DNA of 64,000 bases, from assembly GCF_004361735.1 (NCBI RefSeq), contig NZ_SNVV01000017.1:1-64000 (forward strand), in the 5' to 3' direction. Positions 1 to 8,411 of the stretch are shown one piece after another. Each line of letters begins with the position of its first letter. Position 1 is the first letter of the stretch. A model generated the notes under the pieces. That model was not told the DNA's origin. It did not search any database and saw only the letters and a program-made list of their open reading frames with translations. The position numbers and the translations under genes were made by a program. This stretch comes from Azoarcus indigens. Lineage in GTDB: Bacteria > Pseudomonadota > Gammaproteobacteria > Burkholderiales > Rhodocyclaceae.

Positions 1-354
1 GAGAACCGGCAAGGGGTGAGCGCCCAGGGCGCCGGGACAAGACAACGCGGCGGCGAGGCTCTCACCACCGCGTCAGCGGTTTAGTTCAACGTGTTGTAGA
101 CGTCAAAACTGACGTGTATTCCAGACTGTGGCGAATAACCCTGTGCATACGCCACCCGAAAACCCAGAGGCCATCAAGGATCGGCTGCGGGCGTGAACTT
201 ATGCATAGTGATATGTAACGGAGAAACACTTCAAACGTGTCAGAGCACATGCGGGTATGCGCATGCCCTCATGCCTCCTCCAGGTTGAGTCCGCGCTAAA
301 CAACCGCAGCCACCGCCCGGCATTCATCCCTATGCCAAACGCTGCCCGCCTGGA
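1..354. other. Gene-free left edge
   Basis: I see no convincing gene here. It lies downstream of the minus-strand operon that ends at 355, and its base composition is lower in GC than the flanking genes. A perfect 6-bp inverted repeat, ACGTCA-AAAC-TGACGT, sits at 100-115. A CTTCAAAC loop near 233 resembles an anticodon arm but has no acceptor or T arm around it. The window starts inside this gap, so a promoter or gene end may lie just outside. Confidence 0.5.
100..115. repeat. Short perfect inverted repeat
   Basis: ACGTCA AAAC TGACGT is a perfect 6-bp inverted repeat with a 4-bp spacer. The size and symmetry fit a dimeric repressor or activator site for a gene beyond the left edge. There is no U-tract, so it is unlikely to be an intrinsic terminator. 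Confidence 0.35.
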
Positions 355-1527
355 TTACATGAAATTCCGCGTATGCCGTTCCGCCATCGCCTGCGCTTCC
401 GGCAGGCTGAAGCCCAGCTTCATCAGGCGGGCGCGGCGGCCGTCGCTCATTTCGCGGACGAGGTCTTGCACGCGCTGGTAGCCGGTGGCGATGGCTGCCG
501 GTTCGAAGGCGCCGGCGGCGAGGAGGATGAGGGCGTCGAAGACTTCTTCGTTGAGGCCGTCGGTGTCGGCGAGGGCGTCGTAGCGGGCTTCGACGGCGGT
601 TTCCAGGCGGTGGCGCAGGCTGGGGTCTTCGGCCATGTGCCAGGCGAGGTGGGACATGCCGAAGGCGACGTGGCGGGCTTCGTCGCGGGCGGCGAGGCGG
701 CAGATCTGGCGGGTGACGGGGTCGGGGGCGTAGAGGTTGAGGAAGTTGAGCAGGTTGACGAAGCTGCCTTCGCCGAGCACCGCCAGCAGCAGGGAGGAGA
801 CGGAGAAGTCGGCGGTGTCGAACAGGGTCTTGAGCGAGGCCTGACCGCCGACGCTGGAGAGGCCGGGCTTGCGGCCGCGCAGGGCGATGCGGCGGCTGAA
901 GACTTCCACATGGCGGGCTTCGTCCGCCACGGTGATGGCGAGGCACTGCATGACTTCGCGGAAGTGCGGATGCAACTGGCCGAGGAAGCGCGCCGGCACG
1001 AGCAGGGCGGCGTTCTCGTTCTCGACCAGGTAGGTCATGACCTGCACCACCGCGTCTTCCACGTCATCCGGCAACTCGAAGGGGGCGTTCCAGTCGATGG
1101 CGCTGTCCGGGTCCCATTGGCCAGCGACGGCCTGGGCGTAGAGGCGGCCAGCTTCCTCCGCCCAGACTTCGGCCTTGGTGGCGAGGGGGAAGTGGTAGGC
1201 GGGCGCGCCCAGTTCCACGTCCGCGCCGCGGGCGGCCATGCCCCAGGTGGCGGGCGCGGATTCGGCCGGCCTGGCCGGGGTGCCGCTCTGCTCGGTGCGC
1301 GCCAGCGCGGCGCAGGGGCCGAGCAGCAGCGCGCCTTCGGTGGCTTCCAGCGCGACGCCGCGGCCGCGGCACCAGCCGGCGAGGTGCAGCGCCAGCTCGC
1401 GGTGGCTGCCGCGCACCTGCAGGCGCTGGCCGGGAGCGAGCCGGGCCAGCGCGCGGCGGATGAGCAAGTGGGCGCCGCGGTCGAAGCCGAGGTCGCCCAG
1501 GTCCAGCGTTTCAGTAGCGATAGCCAT
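355..1527 (-). CDS. TusA-like domain fused to diiron ferritin-like protein
   Basis: This 390-residue cytoplasmic protein has two parts. Residues about 8-70 resemble the TusA sulfur-carrier fold, but the CPxP active-site cysteine region reads GFDRG, so the carrier cysteine is missing. Residues about 115-390 form a ferritin-like four-helix diiron domain with a full ligand set: E169/E171, E203-x-x-H206, E253 and E283-x-x-H286. Both ExxH motifs read DEARHV. Ferritin-like enzymes of this type use O2 or peroxide at a diiron centre, but the substrate cannot be read from sequence. It is the last gene of a six-gene operon, and its start overlaps the end of the PhnD-like gene by 17 bp, suggesting translational coupling. 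The domain assignment is firm for the diiron half and moderate for the TusA-like half. Confidence 0.75.
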   Translation of the reverse strand: MAIATETLDLGDLGFDRGAHLLIRRALARLAPGQRLQVRGSHRELALHLAGWCRGRGVALEATEGALLLGPCAALARTEQSGTPARPAESAPATWGMAARGADVELGAPAYHFPLATKAEVWAEEAGRLYAQAVAGQWDPDSAIDWNAPFELPDDVEDAVVQVMTYLVENENAALLVPARFLGQLHPHFREVMQCLAITVADEARHVEVFSRRIALRGRKPGLSSVGGQASLKTLFDTADFSVSSLLLAVLGEGSFVNLLNFLNLYAPDPVTRQICRLAARDEARHVAFGMSHLAWHMAEDPSLRHRLETAVEARYDALADTDGLNEEVFDALILLAAGAFEPAAIATGYQRVQDLVREMSDGRRARLMKLGFSLPEAQAMAERHTRNFM

Positions 1528-2371
1528 CTGCCTTCACCGCGCCTGCTGCGTCGTAGAAGCCGCTGGCGGTCACCGCGCGGTCGAGCAGCGGATAGCCGCT
1601 GACGCGGCCCGGACGCCAGGCGCGCAGGCCTTCGAGGTCCAGCAGCGGGCGGACCTGGGGATCGTCGTAGGACATGCCGAGCAGCAGGGTGACGAAGCGG
1701 TCGATCAGCGCGGCCGGCGCGCCGGGACTGGTGGTGAAGTTGCAGTGGTCGTAGGGCGCGGTGCGCGCCAGCACTTCGACGCGGCCCGGCGGCAGGGTGC
1801 CTTCCTTGGTGAACAGCAGGTGGTTGCCGTCGATGATGCAAGCGGCATCGACTTCGCCGGCGGCGAGCGCGCGGGCGGCGTCGCGCTCGCCGCCGATGTG
1901 GTCGCCATGTTTGCCGGCGAGCACTTCGTTGCGCACGATCTGCAGGCTGGCGGTATCCACGCCCTGTTCGCGCAGCCACTGCAGCGGGATCAGCGTGGCC
2001 TGGGGCGAGTCGATGGCGCCAACGCCGATGCGCTTGCCGGCGAGGTCGGCGACGCTGCGGATGCCGCTGTCGGCGCGCACCAGGATCACCGAGCTGAGGT
2101 TCTGGTCGGTATCGCGCATGGCGACCGCCTTCACCTGGTCGGACACGCCGCGGGCGGCGGCCATGCGCTCGGCGCGCAGCCAGGCCAGCGGGGAGTTCCA
2201 GGCGATCTGCACTTCGCCCGAAAACTGGGCTTCCACCTGGCGTTCGTAGTTGGAGTACAGGACGTAGTCGAAATCCAGGCCGTTCGCGGCGAAGTAGCCC
2301 TTGAAGCCTTCCCAGATGGTGACCACCTTGGAGGCGTAGGCGACCGCGCCCATCGTCAGTTTTTCGCTCAT
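1511..2371 (-). CDS. PhnD-like substrate-binding protein without signal peptide
   Basis: This 286-residue protein has the PhnD/phosphonate-type periplasmic binding fold. It shows the typical segment VADLAGKRIGVGAIDSPQAT and the later stretch with DAACIIDGNH. ABC-transporter binding proteins of this family normally start with a Sec signal or lipobox. This one starts MSEKLTMGAVAYASK with neither, and no permease or ATPase gene is adjacent. It is therefore probably cytoplasmic and acts as a ligand-binding partner or enzyme rather than in transport (inference). A GAGGAA ribosome site precedes the ATG. It sits between an acyl-CoA-dehydrogenase-like gene and the TusA-diiron fusion, overlapping the latter. 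Confidence 0.75.
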   Translation of the reverse strand: MSEKLTMGAVAYASKVVTIWEGFKGYFAANGLDFDYVLYSNYERQVEAQFSGEVQIAWNSPLAWLRAERMAAARGVSDQVKAVAMRDTDQNLSSVILVRADSGIRSVADLAGKRIGVGAIDSPQATLIPLQWLREQGVDTASLQIVRNEVLAGKHGDHIGGERDAARALAAGEVDAACIIDGNHLLFTKEGTLPPGRVEVLARTAPYDHCNFTTSPGAPAALIDRFVTLLLGMSYDDPQVRPLLDLEGLRAWRPGRVSGYPLLDRAVTASGFYDAAGAVKADGYRY

Positions 2372-2489
2372 TTCAATTCCTCAAAGTCTTTCGTGCCAGG
2401 CCGGTATTTGAACCGGAGATGCGGTTCGCCCCGAGCCTGCGGAAGGCGGCCCGGGGCGAGCGGTGATATGTATCGAGCAGCCGGATCGC

Positions 2490-3602
2490 TCAGAAGATCG
2501 GCAGACCGAGCATGATCTTGCCGATGAAATCGTAAAGCACGTCCGAAGTCGGCCCCATGACGGAGGCGGCGCGGGCATCGCGGAACAGGCGCTCCACGCC
2601 GGCTTCCTTGCGGAAGGCGGCGCCGCCGCAGACGCGCATGGCGGTGTCGGTGACGTAGAGCGCGGCTTCGGCGCTGGCGGCCTTGGTCTGGAACACGCGC
2701 AGCACCGCATCCTCACGGCCGGCGGCGAGGGCGGCGATGGTGTCGTCCAGCAGCGTGGCGGCCTGGTCGGTGCGGATGCGGGCCTTAGCCAGGTAGGCGC
2801 GGATGGTGGGCAGATCGGCCAGGCTGCTGCCGAGGTGGGCGTAGCGGGTGGCGCCGACGTGGGCGCAGGCGCGGGCCAGCGCGCCATTCATGAGGCCGAC
2901 CGAACTGGAGGCGTTGAGGCTGGCGAACCAGGGCAGCACCGCGTTCATCAGGTCGGAGCCGCGGCCGTCCTCACCCAGCAGCGCGCTGCGCGGAATGCGG
3001 GCGCCGTTGGCGCGCACCGGCAGCGAGGCGTTGCCGCGCAGGCCGAGGCCATCGAAGCCGCCGGAGAATTCCAGCCCGGCGGTGGCGGCCGGCACCAGCC
3101 ACAGCGAGCACGGCCGCTCGCCGGTGGTCGGCCGGCTGGACCAGACATAGGAGTCGGCCTCGCCGGCGGAGGTGATCCAGCTCTTGGCGGCGTCCAGCAC
3201 CACTTCGTCGCCGTCGGCGGTGGCGCTGCTCATCGGCGCCCAGAAGTGGCTGCGCGAGCCGGCCTCGGAGAAGGCCAGGGTGCTGAGGTGGCGGCCGGCG
3301 GCGATGTCGCGGCGCACCGCTTCGCTGCCGTGCTTCTCGATCAGCGAGGTGGCGCAGTAGTGCATGCACACCACCATGGCGGTGGAGGGGCAGTCCTGCG
3401 CGATGCGGCGGATCACCGCGCTGGCTTCGGCCAGGCCGCCGCCCAGCCCGCCGACCTCCTTGGCGCTGATGAGGCCGAGCAGGCCGCTCTCGCCCAGGGC
3501 CTTGATGGCGGCGCGCGGGAAGCGGGATTCGCGGTCGGTGTCCAGCGCCGACGGAGCAACGATGTCGGTGACGATCTTTTCCAGGGTTTCCATCGGATTC
3601 AT
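2490..3602 (-). CDS. Acyl-CoA-dehydrogenase-like flavoprotein
   Basis: This 370-residue protein has acyl-CoA dehydrogenase architecture: an N-terminal helical domain, a middle beta domain (LAFSEAGSRS, then a segment around SWITSAGEAD) and a C-terminal helical domain that includes the conserved MRVCGGAAF stretch. Where a dehydrogenase of the medium-chain type would carry YEGT with its catalytic glutamate, this protein reads VMGPTSDV. That end resembles the flavin monooxygenase branch (DszC/isobutylamine N-hydroxylase-like) more than beta-oxidation enzymes. No CoA ligase, thiolase or electron-transfer flavoprotein gene is nearby, which supports a role outside fatty-acid oxidation (inference). 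A GAGGA ribosome site precedes the ATG. It is the fourth gene of the minus-strand operon. Confidence 0.75.
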   Translation of the reverse strand: MNPMETLEKIVTDIVAPSALDTDRESRFPRAAIKALGESGLLGLISAKEVGGLGGGLAEASAVIRRIAQDCPSTAMVVCMHYCATSLIEKHGSEAVRRDIAAGRHLSTLAFSEAGSRSHFWAPMSSATADGDEVVLDAAKSWITSAGEADSYVWSSRPTTGERPCSLWLVPAATAGLEFSGGFDGLGLRGNASLPVRANGARIPRSALLGEDGRGSDLMNAVLPWFASLNASSSVGLMNGALARACAHVGATRYAHLGSSLADLPTIRAYLAKARIRTDQAATLLDDTIAALAAGREDAVLRVFQTKAASAEAALYVTDTAMRVCGGAAFRKEAGVERLFRDARAASVMGPTSDVLYDFIGKIMLGLPIF

Positions 3603-3621
3603 CTGCGGTGTCCTCGGTGGA

Positions 3622-4734
3622 TCAGGCAGCGGTGATTTCGCGGGAAGTCAGGGTGTAGCGGAAGGCGGCCGGGTCCAGGCTGTCGAAGCGGCCGGCGGCG
3701 CTTTCCCCCTGCGGGTACATCAGGAAGGGCACCGTGGGGCCGGCGCTGCCGTAGAGCTTGAGGTCGTGGGCGTCGTTGTAGGCCAGCCAGTTGGTTTCCC
3801 AAGCGCCGAACAGCTGCTTGCGCACCGGGACGACCTTGGGATCGTTCAGCGCCAGATTGGCCGGCGGTTCTTCCAGCACCACCTTGCGCACGTCGGCCGG
3901 GTCCACCGGCACCCAGCCGAAGCGGCTGAGGAAGACTTCGGCGCGGCAGTGCTGGGCCTTGGAGATGTCGCCGCTCTTGCCCAGGCTCTTGTAGCCGAAG
4001 CGGGAGTCGGCCACGCGCACGCCGTAGATGTCGCGCGCCGGCAGGCCGGCGGCACGGGCGAGGCCGACGTAGAGGGCGTTCAGATCGGCGCATTTGCCGG
4101 AGAGGGTGTCCGTCTCTAGCATGGTCTTGATGTCGCCCAGGCCGCAGCCGCGGGTGCCGGGATTGCGGCTGGTGTTGTCCACCACCCATTCGTAGATGGC
4201 GCGGGCCTTCGCTTCGTCGCCCTGGGTGCCCTTGGTGATCTGCAGCGCGGTCTCGCGCACGATGCCGTCGGTGGGCAGCAGCTCGGTGGCGCGGGTGAAC
4301 AGGGCGTGTTCAGCGGCCGGCAGCGCCAGCGGGGTGGCGGAGGGGCGGGAGAAGTCAATGGCGCGGTCGCGGGTGGCGAAGCGGCTCAGCACTTCCAGCG
4401 CCGGGCTGGCGGTGCCGGGCGCCCATTCGGCGTAGAGCATGCGGGCGCCGTACACCGGGTCGCGCACTTCGCGCATCAGGCTGGCGTTGCCGCTCCACAG
4501 ATTGCCCATGGGCTTGAACCACTCGGCTTCTTCCATGGAGGGCAGCGGCACCCAGGCGCGCACCAGGCCGCCGCTCTGCTGCGGTTCGACACGGCTGGTG
4601 ACTTCGAACAGGCGCCAGCCGGCGCCCGGGCTGGGGGCGAAGGTGGAGGCAGGCGCGGCTGCGCGGGCGGCCCAGGCGGGCACGGCAAGGCTGGCGGCGA
4701 GGGCGGAGGTCTTGAGGAAGTGGCGGCGGTCCAT
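3622..4734 (-). CDS. Tat-exported transglutaminase-fold protein
   Basis: This is a 370-residue exported protein. It starts MDRRHFLKTSALAASLAVPA, a signal with a DRRHFLK element like the Tat box and an AxA cleavage site near residue 25. The core is a transglutaminase/papain-like fold with the Cys region SGKCADLNALYVGLARAAG, a later His region (KAQHCRAEVFL) and an Asp (GWVPVDPADV), giving the Cys-His-Asp arrangement. In bacteria such proteins act as periplasmic peptidases, amidases or noncatalytic scaffolds. I chose the internal ATG at 4734 because it opens the signal peptide and has AAGGAT upstream. The reading frame continues further upstream but overlaps the TlpA-like gene. Its role in the operon is unknown. 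Confidence 0.75.
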   Translation of the reverse strand: MDRRHFLKTSALAASLAVPAWAARAAAPASTFAPSPGAGWRLFEVTSRVEPQQSGGLVRAWVPLPSMEEAEWFKPMGNLWSGNASLMREVRDPVYGARMLYAEWAPGTASPALEVLSRFATRDRAIDFSRPSATPLALPAAEHALFTRATELLPTDGIVRETALQITKGTQGDEAKARAIYEWVVDNTSRNPGTRGCGLGDIKTMLETDTLSGKCADLNALYVGLARAAGLPARDIYGVRVADSRFGYKSLGKSGDISKAQHCRAEVFLSRFGWVPVDPADVRKVVLEEPPANLALNDPKVVPVRKQLFGAWETNWLAYNDAHDLKLYGSAGPTVPFLMYPQGESAAGRFDSLDPAAFRYTLTSREITAA

Positions 4735-4745
4735 GGTGGATATCC

Positions 4746-5267
4746 TTATTTGCGGTTCTGTGTGGGGGCGGCCGGAGCAAAAGCGCGGACACGCTCGCGC
4801 AGCGCGGCGTCGTGCCAGTCGGCCTCGCCACGGATGCGCAGGCGGGGCCGGTGGGCGGCGTCGAGCACGACCGAGGTGGGAATCATCTTGACGCCCCAGT
4901 TGCGGGCGATGGACTGGTCGGGATCGGCGATGAGCACCACCTGCTCCAGCAGGTAGTCGTCGAGGAAGCGGCGGCTGTCGGCGGCGCGGTCGGCCACGGC
5001 GACGGTGATCAGGGCGATGCCCGGCTCGGATTCGTCGAACTGCACCAGCCCGGGCATTTCCTCGCGGCAGGGCTCGCACCAGCTGGCCCAGAAGTTCACC
5101 ACCACCGCCTTGCCGCGGGCGGCTTCCAGCGCGGCGGCCAGGGCGGGCGACGGCGGCGGCAGCTGCTCCAGCGCTTCGATCTGCAGGGCGGCGGCCGGCG
5201 CCGTCAGGGCCAGGCCCAGCAGCCCGGCGGCGAGGCCGCGCAACATGGTTTGCAGCGGCCGGATCAT
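4746..5267 (-). CDS. TlpA-like periplasmic thioredoxin
   Basis: This 173-residue protein has an N-terminal signal or anchor (residues about 8-28) and a thioredoxin fold with the redox motif WCEPC in FWASWCEPCREEMPG. A cis-proline lies in the MIPTSVVL segment. TlpA/ResA-type proteins reduce or form thiols in the periplasm, often for cytochrome c maturation or a dedicated partner. It overlaps the flavoprotein gene upstream by 4 bp (ATGA), and the transglutaminase gene follows within 12 bp. Its likely partners are therefore the exported flavoprotein or the cysteine-containing transglutaminase (inference). WCEPC is unlike the WCGPC of general thioredoxins but common in TlpA proteins. Confidence 0.85.
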   Translation of the reverse strand: MIRPLQTMLRGLAAGLLGLALTAPAAALQIEALEQLPPPSPALAAALEAARGKAVVVNFWASWCEPCREEMPGLVQFDESEPGIALITVAVADRAADSRRFLDDYLLEQVVLIADPDQSIARNWGVKMIPTSVVLDAAHRPRLRIRGEADWHDAALRERVRAFAPAAPTQNRK

Positions 5268-6628
5268 GTGAACATGTCCTCGTAGATCAGCCGTGCCCAG
5301 TTGAAGTCTTCCGGGATGGTGGCCGGCGAGCGCTCGTTGAAGTCCATCTGCCGCTGCTCGATGACGCCCTGGTCGTTCACGTGGTAGTCGAACTGCACCG
5401 AGATGCCTTCCTGCGGCGCGGTGTTCACCATCATGAAGCAGAGGTTGTCCGGCAGCGCGTAGTTGGGCTCGCGGCCGGCCTCGCGCGCGGCGATGTACCT
5501 GGCGACGATGCGGGCGTGGCGGTTGGCGACGTGGCCGGCCTTGGGGTAGTAGGCGAAGTGCGAGGAGACGAAGCCCACCGCGTCGCCGATCACGTAGACG
5601 TCCTTGTCGTCGCGCGCATGCAGGAACAGGGGATCGACGTCGGCCCAGCCGCCCGGCTTGCCCTGCCCGGGTGCCGGCACCAGCCCGGCCTTCCAGGCAA
5701 GGTCGCCGGCCTGGTGGGGCGCCATCAGGATGGCGTGGTCGAAGTCGAAATCGCCGGCGGCGGTCTTGATGTGCTTCTTGAAGGGATCCACCTCTTCCAC
5801 ATGGGCGTTGGGGACGTAGGTGATGATGTCCTTGTACAGCTCCTCGAAGGCGGCCTTGAAGCCGGGGCCGATGGGGCGCAGGCCGTCCTTGTGGTCGAGG
5901 ATGAGGATGCGGCCGGGAATCTTCTTCTGCTTGAACAGGGAGGCGATGAGGCAGGCGCGCTCGTAGGGGCTGGGCGGGCAGCGCTGGGGCGGCGGCGGCA
6001 GCGTCATCACCAGGGTGCCGCCCTTGAAGTCGCGCAGGGAATCCTTGAGGCGGAAGTGCTCGGCGCTGGGGATGTAGGCCGCCGGGAAACGCGCCCGGGT
6101 GGCCTCGGCCATGCGTCTGTCGTTGGCGAACCAGGCTTCGTAGTTGTAGCGGATGCCGGGGGCGACGATGAGGTAGTCGTAATCCACCGCGCCCAGCGCG
6201 GTGACGACGCGCTTGGTGTCGCGCTCTATCTCCAGGATCTCGGTCTGGATGAAGCGGTAGCCGTATTTCTCCGACACGCTGAGGTAGTCATGGGTGAGGA
6301 ACTGGGTGTCCACCACGTCCACCAGCCACTTGTTGCTCATCGGGCAGGAGAAGAACACCGGGTTGCGCTCCAGCAGCACCACTTCCATGTGCGGCGCGAG
6401 CTGGCGCAGGTACTTGGCGGCGGTGACACCGCCCCAGCCGCCACCGCAGATCACCACGCGGCGGGCCTTGCCGCGCGGCAGCAGGTTCTGGGTGGCGCGC
6501 CCCACCAAGGGCGGCAGGCCGGCGGGCGCCGCGGCCTGGGCGAGCACCGGTGCCGCGGCGGCGGAAGCGGCAAGCCCCCCGGTCGCGGCAAGGAAGCGCC
6601 TGCGCGAGGCGCTGTGACTGTCGGACAT
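5264..6628 (-). CDS. Flavocytochrome c sulfide dehydrogenase-like flavoprotein (FccB type)
   Basis: This 454-residue FAD protein begins with a Tat signal (ASRRRFLAATGG, cleavage near APVLAQA). A Rossmann motif, ICGGGWGGVTAAKYL, follows. FCSD-like landmarks are present: a cysteine in FFSCPMSNKWL, the RCPPSPYERAC segment, DVYVIGDAV for FAD binding, and C-terminal LCFMMVNTAPQEGISV. FccB enzymes oxidise sulfide in the periplasm and pass electrons to a cytochrome c. No fccA-like cytochrome gene is adjacent, so the acceptor is unknown. It heads the six-gene operon, with GGGAGA as ribosome site. A sulfide:quinone-type enzyme is less likely because of the Tat signal and CPPSPYERA motif. Substrate identity is inferred from family only. 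Confidence 0.85.
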   Translation of the reverse strand: MSDSHSASRRRFLAATGGLAASAAAAPVLAQAAAPAGLPPLVGRATQNLLPRGKARRVVICGGGWGGVTAAKYLRQLAPHMEVVLLERNPVFFSCPMSNKWLVDVVDTQFLTHDYLSVSEKYGYRFIQTEILEIERDTKRVVTALGAVDYDYLIVAPGIRYNYEAWFANDRRMAEATRARFPAAYIPSAEHFRLKDSLRDFKGGTLVMTLPPPPQRCPPSPYERACLIASLFKQKKIPGRILILDHKDGLRPIGPGFKAAFEELYKDIITYVPNAHVEEVDPFKKHIKTAAGDFDFDHAILMAPHQAGDLAWKAGLVPAPGQGKPGGWADVDPLFLHARDDKDVYVIGDAVGFVSSHFAYYPKAGHVANRHARIVARYIAAREAGREPNYALPDNLCFMMVNTAPQEGISVQFDYHVNDQGVIEQRQMDFNERSPATIPEDFNWARLIYEDMFT

Positions 6629-6684
6629 TCATGTCTCCCGTTTTTTTCAGCCACCCCGCCGCGGAAGTCGACAGGGTTTAATCC

Positions 6685-6704
6685 GGCCCCGCGCTAACGG
6701 GGCC
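6685..6704. other. GC hairpin between selA and the flavoprotein operon
   Basis: GGCCCCG and CGGGGCC form a 7-bp perfect stem with a 6-nt loop in the 200-bp gap. It lacks a U-tract on the minus strand, so it may slow or stop transcription only weakly. It is the only structure I see that separates the formate dehydrogenase/selA unit from the downstream operon. Confidence 0.4.
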
Positions 6705-6830
6705 GTGCGTGCAATGGCGGTACGCAGACCGCCGACCGGGCAGCCGATGCACAGATCGGCCGGAATGTGCCCGGCGCCCCGGTAGCCACGAGGGCGACCG
6801 GAAGCGTTGGTGTTGGCGGCGTGCCGGACT

Positions 6831-8285
6831 TCAGCCCGGGCGCGCCAGCCGGCCGCACTGGGCGGCGAATTCGTTGTCGTCGGCCGGGCGCAGGCAGCGC
6901 AGGTCCAGCCACAGCGCATTGTCGGCGATGCGGCCGACCACCGGCACCGGTAGTTCCCGCAGCGCTTTTTCCAGGCGGTTGAGCACGCCGCCCTTGCGTT
7001 GTGGCCGGCATACCAGGCCGGCGGAAGGCAGGCGATCCACCGGCAGGCTGCCGGAGCCGATCTGGGAGCGCATGGATTCGACGGTGACATCCACCGGCCA
7101 GCCGGCCAGCGCGGCGGCAAGGGCCGGCCGCAGGTGCTCGGCCTGGGCGTGGATCTCGGCCTCGCTGCGGCTGAGCAGGCGCAGGCTTTCCAGACGCTCG
7201 GGCAGGCGCTCCGGGTCACGGTACAGGCGCAGCACGGCTTCCAGCGCGGCGAGGGTGATCTTGCCGACGCGCAGCGCCCGCTTCAGCGGGTTCTTCTTGA
7301 TCCTGGCGATCAACGCCTTGCGACCGACCAGGATGCCCGCCTGCGGGCCGCCGAGCAACTTGTCGCCGGAAAAGGTGACGAGGTCGGCACCGGCGGCGAT
7401 GGCCTCGGCCGGCGTGGGCTCGTGCGGCAGGCCCCAGGCCTCCAGCGCGGTGAGCGTGCCGGAGCCGAGATCCTCGACGAAGGGCAGGCCGCGGGCGTGG
7501 GCGATGGCGGCGATCTCCGCCTGCGGCACCGCCTTGGTGAAGCCTTCGACCGCATAGTTGCTGGTGTGCACCTTCATCAGCAGCGCGGTGCGCGGACCGA
7601 TGGCTTCCTCGAAGTCGCGGGCGTGGGTGCGGTTGGTGCAGCCGACCTCGACCAGCTTGGCGCCGGCGCGCTTCATGATGTCCGGCACGCGGAAGGCGCC
7701 GCCGATCTCGACCAGTTCGCCGCGGGAAACGATCACTTCCTTGCGCTGTGCCAGGGTGTTCAGCAGCAGGAAGACGGCGGCGGCGTTGTTGTTCACCACG
7801 GTGGCGGCCTCGGCGCCGGTGAGCTCGCACAACAGCTCGTTCACCAGGTCGTCGCGGTCGCCACGGCCGCCGGAGGCGAGGTCGTACTCCAGCGCGCAGG
7901 GGTGGCGGGCGGCATCCACCATGGCGGCGATGGCCTCTTCCGGCAGCGTGGCGCGGCCCAGGTTGGTGTGCAGCACGGTGCCGGTGAGGTTGAAGACGCG
8001 GCGCAGATTGGGCCGGGCGGCGATCTCCAGCGCGGCGAGGGTGTCGGCGATCAGCGTATCCCCGGCGGCGACTCCACTGCCGGCCAGGATGGCGCTGCGG
8101 GCGGCGGCAAGCGTGGCGCGCAGGGCTTGCACGACCTGGCTGCGGCCATGCACGGCGATAGCCTGTTGCAGCGCTGCCTCGCCCAGCAGGCGATCCACCG
8201 CGGGCAGGGAAGCCAGCAGGGCGGGCGGCTTGGTTTCGGCGGCCGCAGCGTTTGCGGCAGGAAGTGCGGAGGATTGCGCTTTCAT
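6831..8285 (-). CDS. selA: L-seryl-tRNA(Sec) selenium transferase
   Basis: SelA is a pyridoxal-phosphate enzyme that converts Ser-tRNA(Sec) to Sec-tRNA(Sec) using selenophosphate. At 484 residues it matches the family (E. coli 463). Visible landmarks are [24 protein letters not shown] and the PLP lysine K309 in [14 protein letters not shown] start at the ATG at 8285, preceded by GAAGG; a longer frame upstream has no family similarity. It follows fdhE in the direction of transcription and supplies selenocysteine for FdoG in the same locus. The usual partner selB is not adjacent in this window and must lie elsewhere. Confidence 0.97.
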   Translation of the reverse strand: MKAQSSALPAANAAAAETKPPALLASLPAVDRLLGEAALQQAIAVHGRSQVVQALRATLAAARSAILAGSGVAAGDTLIADTLAALEIAARPNLRRVFNLTGTVLHTNLGRATLPEEAIAAMVDAARHPCALEYDLASGGRGDRDDLVNELLCELTGAEAATVVNNNAAAVFLLLNTLAQRKEVIVSRGELVEIGGAFRVPDIMKRAGAKLVEVGCTNRTHARDFEEAIGPRTALLMKVHTSNYAVEGFTKAVPQAEIAAIAHARGLPFVEDLGSGTLTALEAWGLPHEPTPAEAIAAGADLVTFSGDKLLGGPQAGILVGRKALIARIKKNPLKRALRVGKITLAALEAVLRLYRDPERLPERLESLRLLSRSEAEIHAQAEHLRPALAAALAGWPVDVTVESMRSQIGSGSLPVDRLPSAGLVCRPQRKGGVLNRLEKALRELPVPVVGRIADNALWLDLRCLRPADDNEFAAQCGRLARPG

Positions 8286-8411
8286 TGGCCTTCGCCCGTA
8301 CCGGGCAGAGAGGTCGAAAAGGAAGATGGGCCGGAGACGACTTACCAGTCTAGCCGCGACGCGGCCCACATCAAGCACCGCCGCGCGCGAGGCGCGGCGG
8401 TCTGCTGCACG

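Noticed and set aside
225-300. tRNA-like anticodon arm (TTCAAAC loop)
   Set aside because: There is no matching acceptor stem, D arm or T-loop TTCGA around it.
6640-6830. Possible selC (tRNA-Sec) after selA
   Set aside because: GGACTTCA occurs at 6825 but no 8-bp acceptor stem, extra arm or T-loop can be formed. It also overlaps the selA stop.
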